From the NCBI RefSeq assembly GCF_022605725.1, contig NC_065555.1, positions 11,608,938-11,672,937 on the forward strand: 64,000 nucleotides of DNA. Direction: 5' to 3'. Both the position numbers and the translations under genes were made by a program. Under the pieces are notes generated by a model. The model did not search any database and was not told where the DNA came from. It worked only from the letters and a program-made list of their open reading frames with translations. This document shows positions 37,501 to 49,500 of this stretch, piece after piece (the stretch's first letter is position 1; each line of letters opens with the position of its first letter). This DNA is from Anthonomus grandis grandis (Eukaryota; Arthropoda; Insecta; Coleoptera; Curculionidae).

Positions 37501-40500
37501 ATACAATATACCGCTCGCAAATACATTTTTAAAACCCCTTTCAACTTAGCTTTTCACCGACCATGTTCAGACACATGTACAAAGTGTGACACGTTCATTA
37601 CTCAGAAAAATTCTTGTGATCCAGAATCTGAAGAGGGCTCTGCGTTGCCAGAGAACATGATCGTCATCTACGTGAAGCCGAAGCAGCCAAAAATTTAAAA
37701 AACGCCGCCAAGGAATCAGCAAGACAGTGTCCAGAAAAACGTGCTATTTGTTTTGATCTACAAAAAAACCTTACCCACTCCGCATTTGACATGCAGCAAA
37801 GTATATTATTTGCGCCAGCTATGGAAACTATGGAAAAACAATCTAGGAATCCACGATTTATCATCCGGAATTGGTAATATATACATGTGGCATGAAGATG
37901 AAGGGTCGAAAGGTTCTCAAGAAGTCATGTCATGCTTGCTGAAGTATATTGAAAGTTTGCCAAAAACAGTGACCCACATCGATGCATTCAGTGATAACTG
38001 TGGTGATCCAAACAAGAACAAGAACATAATAAAATTTTGGATGTATATTGTGCAATTTACACATATCGAAAGTGTTGACCACCGTTTTTTGGTTTCGGGA
38101 CATTCCTTTATGGAATGCGATCAAAATTTTGCCATTATTGAAAAAGCAAAGAGATGGCTAACTCACGTTTTTACTCCCGATGATTGGGTTAATTTTATAG
38201 CAGGAGTCAGTAGAAAATTTAATGTAGTAAAAATGCAGCCTGAGGATTTTAAATGTATATCTCCCATGGACATTGGACAACATTATGAAATCAAATCTTA
38301 CAGGAATAAGTAAAATGCAATGGCTACATTTCAAAAAAAAAGTATCCAATGAAACTTTTTTATAAAGAAGTTTATAATAGTGATTTTCCTTTAGAAGAAA
38401 TGGATCTTGATGCAGCTTCTACCATATGTACCACCAATACACCATGATTTCTATAAGTCGTTGAATCCAGGACAGACGTTGAATGCAGGCCATCAAACAA
38501 ACGGGCGAAACAATGAAGATTATACTCTCGGTGACATGGTTGAATCGGATGATGATTAATATTAATACAAAACCTTCTGTAACTATTTTTTATTAAAGTC
38601 TATTCTATTATTTGAGAATTTTTATTACCTATCGAGTTACCTATCTACAAAAATAAATTATTATGTGGCATTTTTTCAAAATTGTTACAATACCCGTGTA
38701 CCATAGTACCCTGTGAATATAATAAAGCCCAAACATTTTCAAAATCCATGCTATATTATAGGTATAAGCAAAACAAAATTACATTATTAATACACGTAGT
38801 ATTTAACTTTTAAAGCTAAATAAAACTTTTTGGATGGTACATCAATAATTTCAATATCTGGATAATAAATTGGTGTAGTTTAGGGCTAGCAAACATTTTT
38901 TTTTAAGTAATACTTATCTGATAATTAACTATTATTTATAAATGAGGCAATCAAACTTGATACTTAATTAATAGACCTTGGAACTCTTATATTAGCAGCA
39001 TTAATATTTAGTAAATAGTGTTAACAAATAATAAAAACTCGCTTTACCAAGCAAGTGCACATTACTTTCATGCTATCTAAAGAGATTTTTATAGTTCCTA
39101 TATAATATTATAAAGTTCACAATTTCTAAATTAATTCTACTACAAAAATTTTTCAATCAAATTTTAATTCAAAAAGCAGTTTTCTGACAAATACTTTTAT
39201 AAGTTATACTAAATGAATAATAATGGAATCACATATTTGCTTTTTGATAGGGCTCCTTTATAATTCCAATAAAGTGTAGCCAAAATATTTTTTAATTAAT
39301 CCGCTTAAAAAGTACAACATTACGTAAAAACGCAAAGTCTCGGTAGCAAAAACTATATAATCAAATAAATTATAGGTAATATGTTACGATGAATGGTCAA
39401 AGACCCATCACACACACATACTATCTACTAACTACACGATAACACTGGGAGTAAAATTTATTGACTATTATAGTTATCTGATTATATAGTTTTTGCGACC
39501 AAGTTTGCGTGTTTTCGTTTTGTAAATTGTATTAAGTCTCTTTGAGCATAATGGACAAATTCTTTCAGCTATTAAATATTTTTTTGAAATTTTCATAAAT
39601 TCATGTCTTAAAGATTTACTCAGTAGTCTCAAGGATTACTCGCCATATAATTTTTTAAAGTTAAGACATAAACAACCTATAAATCTGAAATGCATATTTA
39701 ATATTTAATTAAAAAATATTTACATTTCATAGCTCCGAACGGCAGGAAGTAAGTAAATATTAAAAAAAAATCTTATTCTTACTAGTATTTCACGGTGTAA
39801 TTCTAACTACTTTTACATTTCTGCGAATTTCATATTATTGCGGTTGCCTTATTAATGCGACCACAAACAAAACATTACAATACCTACCTGAGCTTTATTA
39901 AAAATGTACCATCCTGTTAATTTGTTTCATTGATGCGAGGTGTGTGCGCGTGGGAAGCCCCGTGCAACGAATTATTTTTGTAATAAATCCGAATTTTAAT
40001 AACGACACGTAAATTTTATTTTAATATTTTTCAGGCAAGTTGGTTACTGTAATGGACCGCTAAAATCAGGATCGATCTATAGGGTGAAAATAAGAGCTTT
40101 TACCGCCCCGGATAAGTTTACAGATACAAGCTACAGTTTTCCCATACAAACGGGTAAGTCTTCCCATAAGGTTAATTTTTCTAAAAATGATATTTTTTAA
40201 TTAATGTAGTAGTAATTTCTAGACTGTCTATAATTTTTTTCATGCACTCAAGGACTACTTAGGCTTGAAGGTATAATTAACATGTTATAAAACAAAACTT
40301 AGCTTTCGAAATGCGGCAAAAATTAAATTAAGAAGTAATTTTCATAGTTATTGTTATACCCCTGTTAGACAAAATAAATAAAACATTACTGATTAATTAT
40401 AGTAAAAAAAACATATGTATTTTATGCTAAAATGTTGGTTACATACTGATGATACATTTATGCAAATGAGTAGTGTTTTATTGACTATGGTTTTTAATTT

Positions 40501-43500
40501 AACCAATAAGTCTAACCAGTTATCTTTTTGTTAATGAATATAAGAGAAACCACTATTACTAAATGTTTGTTTTTTGTGAGTTTTAAAGTATTAAGAATTT
40601 TAGCGTTATAGTTATTGTGTGTAGGTAAGAGATTTTATACAAGCGTATTTTATCATTTACACCTTGTTAAACGTATTTAAACCTAATTACATAGTCAATT
40701 AAATTCTTTAAGATAGGTTTCCTCGATCAAAAGGTAGTCTGATTACTTATTTTAATATAGTATGCATTCAGACTAAAAATAAAAGATAGAGAAAAATACA
40801 TCACAAAAGTTTACTTTTCTTAAATTAAAACTTACCATAAACATAATAGAAAATAGTTATGCAATAGACACTAAGAAAAATCTTGGACTTATAATAGAAA
40901 TATCTAAAATCCATTTAATAGAACATACTTATTGGTAAAACGAAAAGTTATAGTTATAATGTGTAGAAAGAGGTGTGTTTAACTTCATAAATCTGTCTCT
41001 ATAAAGTAAAAAACTCGTATCAACTAACTGAACATTTATATTATACACAGGGTGCGTCAACAAGACGTGCGGCAACGATAGCCTCTAAACTATAAGACAT
41101 AAAGCAAAAAGTTCTATAGCAAAGTTGTGTGGGTTGCCAAAAATCTACAAACTAAGAATATTTTTTCCATTTACCTACAAAACGTTATCATAAAATATGT
41201 ATTTTTTTTAATGGAACGACCTATATTATTTGACCAAAAAAGAGAGCCTTATTTTGTCAGATAATTAGTTTTTTTTGTGATTTTTTTAGAGGTTTTCTTT
41301 AAAAAAAGTATAACTAACTACGGATTGAACATAGACTCACGAAATTGGTATCACAGTTAGTCTGAGATACCTGTTATTGACTGGCAGTGATATTTTATTA
41401 TCAAGATATCTTGAGTGCCTTATAAGGTAAACATAAAAAGCATATTTTGGAAATTTTTATCAAGGTTTCTTGGAAAAAAAAATATTGGTGGTGTGCAGTT
41501 ATTTGTCAAAGACAATCACTGTGAATCGTTTTAATAGCCTTGTTTACGATTAAGAATTTTTTTCTCCTCCAATTAATCGATCTATTATAAATATTTATTA
41601 AATTAGTTGAGATTTTTAATTTTAATTATACGTGATGAATTTTCCACGTGAGGAACTTATTGATACGATATATGCCCTGCAGGCTGCCGAAAGAAATACT
41701 CTTTTAGCGTGTAGATTTTATGGTCAATTGTATCCTGAAAGTAGATATCTCCAACCACAAGTGTTCAAAATTCAAAGGATAGTGTCGGAAGGAACGGGAT
41801 ATGTAATTTCCGTTTCATCATGTATGAGAGTCATATACGGGTCAAGCCAGCTACAAATGAAGATAATAGGATGATAGTAATTTTAAGTGTTATTATAAAA
41901 ACATTCAAAATTTCCATATCCAATTATTACAAGAATTACAACCACAGTATTATGAAAATAGGATCGCTTTTTGTCAGAAGGCGCACAATAGGATTCATCA
42001 GCTTGATTTTTTTGATCTGGTGCTGTTTTCAGACGAAGCTACATTTCATAATAATGGCAGTGTGAGTAAGCACAATTTTCATTATTTTGACACTAGCAAT
42101 CTATTTTTTACTAGAGAAATTCATCACCAACACAGATGGTTGCTTAATGTTTGTGCAGGGATTATAGGGCAATACGTTTCTGGACCGCAAGTTTTTAATG
42201 GGCATCTTCTAGGTGAAATATATCTTAACCTCTTGCAAAATGATTAAAATATCCATTTACAAGCGTTGCAAGACCATGTTCAAGAAATAGTTTAGTTTCA
42301 GCAAGATCGGGCTTTAGCTCATTGTAATCAAGCTGTAATTTTATTTCCAAAATACATCGTCATTTATTTTCTTCCTTGTATAAAACATAAGTATCGGCCA
42401 GCATTACATTTTTATGGTATTTACCTTACAAAGAATTCAAGATATATCATAAAATATAAATGATTTAGGTATAGGCCCTATTTAACAAAAAAAATAAGGT
42501 ATTTCACAGATACGTTTAATAACATATAAATATATCGGGTATCCCGCTTAAAAATTTTGATATATTGCGTCTAATTTTGCTAAATTCATTTTTTTTTAAC
42601 AAACACTGTGTAATACAAAAATGACAAAATATGACTACCAGTCTTTAACAGGTAACTTAGACTAACTGTTGTCAAATTTCGTAAGTCTATGTTGAATTTG
42701 TAGTTAGTTACAGTTTTTTAAACAAACACAAAAATCACAAAAAATTAATTACCCGACAACACCGTATGCAAATTTTAAAAATGTTATATCAAAGTAAAGC
42801 TCTCTTCATATCTAATTATTTTGTGAAATAATAGCTCTGTATATTATTTCATTTAAAAAAAATGCATATTTTATGATAACTTTTTTGTGATACACTCTGT
42901 ATAGGTAAAAGTATTTTTGGCAACCCTACAACTATGCTATAAAACTTTTTGCTCTTTGTCGTACAGTCACCCTATATAAGTGAATCTCAGACATGTATAA
43001 GGAGGCTTAGCTAGACAGATCGACAATCTTATATAACTTTTGTTTAATATCTTTAATTAGATTAATTAGAAGGCTAGTAAAACTTAATTTTTTCCATTCG
43101 CAGATCAAGACAATACTCCTATCATCTTAGGAGTGGTAATTCCAATAGTCCTTATTTGTTTGTTGTTCGTCACAATAATCGTAATAAGAAGACGACGCTC
43201 TGCCGGCCGTAAAGGCATGGTGGAGTCCAGAAATAATGACAGCACTTCATTAAACGATTCTGTTATTGAGACTAGCCGACCCGTCAGAATTGAAAACTTC
43301 GCCAATCATTATAGGATAATGTCTGCAGATTCTGATTTTAGGTAAGTTTTAGTTTATGTACGATTTTTTTCTTTTAATTCAAATTTAATCATCTTGCTAG
43401 ACAGTAATCATTCAGGCTTTTGCATGGACATTAGGGCAGTAAAATCTTAAAATTAGCAACTAATTTTATATAAAATGGACTACTTTTGCAGTATTCCTAT

Positions 43501-46500
43501 TTACAGAAAAAATTTATTTATTCAAATATTTGCTTAATTTTTAAAAAAAATATTTTAACTAATTATTTATTCCACATGCAAATATATGATAGTATTTCTT
43601 ACATTTTTAACCCAGCCATTAATCTTATACCCTATTTATATCATGCTTACTAGGAAAGAATGGACTATGATCACTAAGTAAGTTATATTATATAAGGTAT
43701 ATATAACAACTTATATATTTTACATTAAATTCAACAGTTCGAATATGTGTTTGGGGTAAACCCAGGTTTATTATATTAATTATTTACATGAAATAAGTAG
43801 TGTGAACTTATAATTACACCACACTTCACTAAATACACTGATCCAAGGAAATGTATTGTATACAATTTTATTTTTTGGAGAAAACCAAATATACACGCTC
43901 GACCCTAACTTAACAAGTCTTAGCCATAAATTAAAAAGAGAGCGACCCAAATTGAACATACATGATTTTTTAATAAAGGTTTAGCGAAGAATTCGAAGAA
44001 CTAAAACATATCGGAAGGGACCAACCATGCACCGCAGCGGACTTGCCGTGCAATAGACCGAAGAACAGATTTACAAATATTTTACCTTATGACCATTCCC
44101 GGTTTAAGTTGCAACCTGTGGACGATGAAGAAGGCTCGGATTATATTAATGCGAACTATGTGCCGGTAAGACACAAAATGTTATCATAATTTACTCTTTA
44201 ACAAAATTCTAGCTAAGCGGATATTTAATTCAGCAATAAATTTAGAATGACTATATGTTTTTAAATTCAAACTTAACTTTTAACTTTAAAGAAAGTTTTT
44301 GCACTTAATTATTTTATCTGCCAATGTTATTTAATTAATTTTTTACCATAATAGGGACACAACTCTCCAAGAGAATTTCTAGTAACGCAGGGACCATTGC
44401 ATTCCACTCGAGACGACTTTTGGAGGATGGTTTGGGAGTCAAATTCACGCGCTATTATTATGCTAACAAGGTGAGACTGTTGAAATGTTATCTTTATTGT
44501 TCTCCGCTACTATATATATTATTTACATTAAATATTCTATTAAGATGACTTTCTAAATAGATTAACCCTTACCTGTTTTATCCTAATGTTTTATAGAAAA
44601 TATGCACTTTCGAGCATACATTTAACTAGGAATTGATCACTGTCGGAAATATTAACAGTAAATTATTTTGTCCAACTACAAAAATATTTGCATATTGTAT
44701 TTATTTGTTGGGAGGCAAATTGACACTTATCTACCCAATTTTTTAAAAATCACTATAATTAAACCACTAGTTTTATTTAGATTTCACAGATAGGTTTCAA
44801 ATTATCTTTGTTAATATACATTTTGTAGTTAAATAAAAAAAAAGATTTAATAATTTACATTTTTAAAAACTGTGTATTTATCTGAAATTTGTTTTAATAT
44901 TAAATCTTATGAAAAGGGGCTATAAAATGATTGTAACTTCTTTTTAGATGTGTAGAAAAGGGACGAGAAAAATGCGATCACTACTGGCCATATGACACAA
45001 TGCCAGTCTACTACGGAGACATATCGGTTCAAATTTTAAATGAAACACGATATCCAGACTGGAATATATCAGAATTTATGGTCTGCAGAGTAAGTATAAT
45101 AAATTATGTTTATATAAGCTTTAAATATTTATTAAACTTTAATTATTAATAATTTAATTTTGTCTAGGGAGAACAACAAAGGGTGGTAAGACACTTCCAT
45201 TTCAGCACCTGGCCAGATTTTGGAGTCCCTAATCCTCCTCACACCTTAGTGAGATTTGTAAGAGCTTTTAGAGAACGCGTACCTCCTGATAATAATAGGC
45301 CGATAGTGGTACATTGTAGGTAAGTTAAACTGATTTAATTTTATTCAAAATATTTTAGATAGTATAAGGATTAGAACGGGAAACATCTTTTTTGAGTTGG
45401 AGTATTTTTCACATATTTTATTAACATATTTTAAAACTAAATATCAATTCAAACATGTGGCTGAATGTGCATATATAATAAATAAACCTGTATGAAAATT
45501 CCCATAACGGGTATTAACATCATCAGATATATAATATAACAACAACGAAAAAAGTTAACAATTAAAAAAATAAATAACAAACAAGAACATTTTAAAGTAG
45601 CAAAAACTAAATATCTCTTGTGGTACAACCAGTGCCCTTATAATAATTCTAATAGATGGAGTTACTTAAGCTTAGAAAATTATGGAGTATATCAGCTCCT
45701 TCAGTTAAAAAGAAGCTATATGAGAAAAAATAATTTATTCGAATACGTTGATTTAGTTTCAGTTATTACTGCATTATTGTTATACTTAAAAAACCACAAT
45801 TTTAAAATCTACAGTATATGTTCTTTTTTCGGTTATGTTTCACCGATAAGGGCACCAGACCAGCTTGTTGACATGTTGGTTATGAAAATGAGGATCATAA
45901 GATCAGTAGTTCATTTGAGTTTTTATTATCTTAAAATGTTTATTTGTAATGTACTTGTATAATTGTTAACCTTACTTTAGTTTTTGTTTTGATTTTAATT
46001 ATAATGTAAACGGTGAAGTTGTATGTTTAAAAGTCGTTTGATGTTTTATTCTTCTGAAACTTTCTTATAACTGGTGTAAATTTAATTAAACATTTGTAGA
46101 TTCCTTTAAGCTCCAATAAAAAATTTCAACAAATTTCCTAAACATCAAAGTAAACAACATTAGTAACCCCATTAAACCAGTAAAGTATATTAAATATCTG
46201 GGAGTACAGATTGACCAAAACTTAAAATGGGAAATTCATATTACATACCTTACAAAAAAGATCAATGCACTTTTACATAATTTCTATGTATTGAGGAATT
46301 TTATAAATAAAAAAAATATTTTGATGGTTTGTAAAGCATTAATTGAACCTCTCTTAAGATACAGGTTATTATTATGGGGTGGTGCACATTTAAAAAACCT
46401 ATAAATTACATAAAACTCGCTATTAAAAATAATGTTTAAAAGGTCAAGGCTGTTTTTAACAAATCAATTATAGAACTCTGAGATTAATTAATTTAATCTT

Positions 46501-49500
46501 TAATTTAAAAACCTTTTATATCTTTACTAGCTGTGCTCACATAAATAAGCATCTCAAGTCACAAAATAATAATCAATTATAAATCATAATCACCAAACGA
46601 GAAATAATAAAAATCAACTCCTTATAATACCTCAAATCCAAAAATCTCATCCATTATTCTCTAAGAGACCAACATACAAAATTGACGAAAAACAAAGAAA
46701 AACACAAAGTCACGGTCTCACAACATGTAACAAAACGTGCCTACACAGCCAATGTAACATTGGCTAACGTGTTAAGTTGTTTTAGCATTAGGTCAGTATA
46801 GTCGATAGGTTTTACACTTATACTTCTAAACTTGTTGTACCGGGTTCGATTCTCGTTGAGTCTATGTTGTTGCGTTCCACTTTTTAATTTTTTATTTTTT
46901 GCTTTGTACAATTATAACCTTAAAATTAATGTTTATTTATGTACTGTGAAGTGTGTGGATGGCTTCTAAAGGTTTTTTATTGTTTTATATAAGTTTTTAG
47001 TTTTGTTTAAGTAATATTTTTATTTTAGGCCTGATAATGCTCTAACTAGAGCGAAACACGTGTAGCCCGTTTTATTACATGCTGTGAGACCTTGACTTTG
47101 TGTTTTTCTTTGTTTTTTAGTTTTATAATACCTCAGTTATATCGGAGACTAAGTCAACAATCTGCAATTTTTTTGGCTCCTAAATACTATTATTTATTAC
47201 CAACCGAAATAAAAGAAAATAGTATTCTGTGAATAAATTGTATAAAAAAGTTGTAAGATATATAACTAAAATAAACGAAAATTTATTTAATACACACAAC
47301 CAATTTTTGACTACCTTTCTTTCTTAACTATCTTATTTCTTTCATAAACCATATCCAATCTCCAGTAATGCTGTAATTAAGAAAAATAAGAGTAATAAAT
47401 TATATTATAATATATATATTTCATTAATAAAAATAATCTTACATATTTATTTAATGCATCTCTATGAATTTAGTTGGAGTAGATTTCTAAGACTGCATCA
47501 TTATTTGTATTTTTCATTATTATTAGTTTTAGAAATAAGCAATGTTTACTAAGGATTTATTTATTTAGAGTTAACTGCTACACACAGATAATATCTAGGT
47601 GCTCTGTGTTTTACATTGTATTTTTATTGTGTATCATTTTACGCTGGATGCTTTAGGAATGAAACACGTGTAGCTTTATTTATTGTAATATACCGGGTGT
47701 TTCAAAAGTCATGGTCCAAACTGAAAGGGGGTGTAGGGGAGCCTATTTGGAATCAAAATAATCCCCCTTATGTTGTTATCCGATTTTTGATGGTTTAGAA
47801 GTTATAGCTGTTTTTCAGTTTTTGCTATAATTTACTACTGGCTTAAAAAATAATTTTTTTTTAATGTCTGGGGATTTATTTTTTAACTATATTTTTTTAG
47901 TATTTTATTTAAAAAATGTCAAGTCTTTTTAATAAAAGTATATCATAAAAAAAATTGTATTATCGCTGCAGAAAATCATGTTTAATTTTTTTGCGGTTTC
48001 TTTAAAAACAAATTTTACCGTTTTAATGAGGCATCACAGTACAGAAAGGCGCTGCAAGAATATAAACCAATGTTTTAAAAATTCTTACAACTTTATAGCC
48101 TTTCAATAGAAACGTTTAACTTAAAGGTCTGTTTAATAAATTTTTAGAAAAATGGAACGTAAAAGAAATAAAAGCTAAAATAAAACTTCAAATATTTCAT
48201 TGGCATTTATTTAAAAAAGATATTCAAAATGGCTGCCGCCGGCTCTTATACACAAACGACATCGTCTTATAAAATTTCTTTTTAAGTTTCTAAATGCTCG
48301 AGCATTGTTTCGTAAACTTGTTACTGCATCTCGCATTTTTTGTCGAAGCTGATTTTCAGTATTATTTTCCGTTTGGTATACAAGTTCTTTAAAGTATCCC
48401 CATAAAAAATAGTCAAGAGGATTAAGGTCAGGTGAGCGCGGCGGCCACGATACCACTCCTCCTCTGCCTATCCAACGATCTGGGTAAGCACCATTTAGAT
48501 GGTTTCTGACTATTCGTGCACTATGCGCTGGCGCTCCGTCGTGTTGCAGCCACATTCTTGCCCGTAATTCCAGAAGCACATCTTCCAAAAGGTCATAAAG
48601 TTGGTATTCTAAAAAATCTAGGTAGCTCTCTCCATTTAATCTGACCGGTAACTCGAAAGGGCCAATCAGCCTACCACCGAGAATTCCTGCCCACAAATTT
48701 ACACCAAATTGGTACTGGAAGCGATCTTGCCTTATTATTGTCTTTGAAATGAAGACTTATCGGACCACAAAATGCAGTCAAAAAAGTCCGGGTCTTGCAG
48801 ACAGCGTCGAAGCATTTCTCTGCAAAATGCTACTCTAGGCGCGTAGTCACGGGGTAAGAGGGCTTGAACTTTATAAGGTAAATGTTTTTATTGAAAGACT
48901 AGAAATAGTAGGAAGTTTTTAAACATTGGTTTAAATTCCTGTAGGTCTTTATGTACTGTGTAGTGCTTCATTAAATTGTTAAAATTCATTTTTGAAGAAT
49001 CCAAAAACAAATTAAACAAGATTTTCTGCAGCGAAACAAAAAAAAATTACACTAAACTTTTATTAAAAAGACTCGACATTTGTTGGAATAAAAACAAAAA
49101 AATATATTTAAAAAATAAAGCCCCAGACATAGAAAAAAATAATTTTTTAAGCCAGAAGTAAATTATAGAAAAAAACTGAAAAACAGCTATAACTTCTAAA
49201 CCATCAAAAATCGGATAACAACATAGGGGGTTATTGTGATTCCAAATAGCCTCCCCTACCCCCCCTTTCAGTTTGGACCATGACCTTTGAAACACCCTGT
49301 ATATAGTTGAGAGCATGACTAGGTGTACTTTTGATTAATAAATTTATTGAGTTGACCATCATAATAATCATATTTTAGTGCCGGAGTAGGCCGTTCAGGA
49401 ACATTCATATGTCTAGACCGCATTTTACAACAATTCCAAACATCCGACTGCGTGGACGTTTTTGGAATCGTGTACCTAATGCGACGCGAAAGAGTATGGA

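Larger units (their letters stand above)
36171..38600 (+). mobile_element. putative DUF7869-type mobile element
   Basis: The region is an insertion-like unit with its own leader and gene in the Ptp10D intron 34490-40034. The 5' leader holds several copies of a (G)GGTCCAAG unit (near 36177-36200, 36268 and 36363) and a palindrome at 36366-36381. The gene at 36498-38559 still has its intron, so the unit arrived by a DNA route and is not an mRNA retrocopy. I found no matching inverted repeat at the 3' end, so the right edge is uncertain. Mobility is inferred; multi-copy status needs a genome search. Confidence 0.45.
46688..47117. repeat. foldback with 50-bp arms, 47 of 50 matched
   Basis: The arm at 46688-46737 matches 47068-47117 in reverse complement with three mismatches. 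Between the arms are a short palindrome (GCCAATGT A ACATTGGC, 46748-46764), a tRNA-like SINE core, and a hairpin motif ending CGAAACACGTGT (47029-47063). It may be a composite non-autonomous element, or two copies of a repeat in opposite orientation. Confidence 0.75.

Noticed and set aside
45618..45962. 114-codon open frame in the P-loop intron
   Set aside because: No recognisable domain, no splice context, and composition typical of AT-rich intron.
46841..46855. Possible tRNA gene (B-box-like GGTTCGATTC)
   Set aside because: No acceptor or anticodon stem of adequate pairing can be drawn; a SINE core explains it better.
47029..47064. Calling this an active hammerhead ribozyme
   Set aside because: The core CUGAUGA is CUGAUAA and an extra U precedes stem II, so catalysis is not expected; I report only the resemblance.
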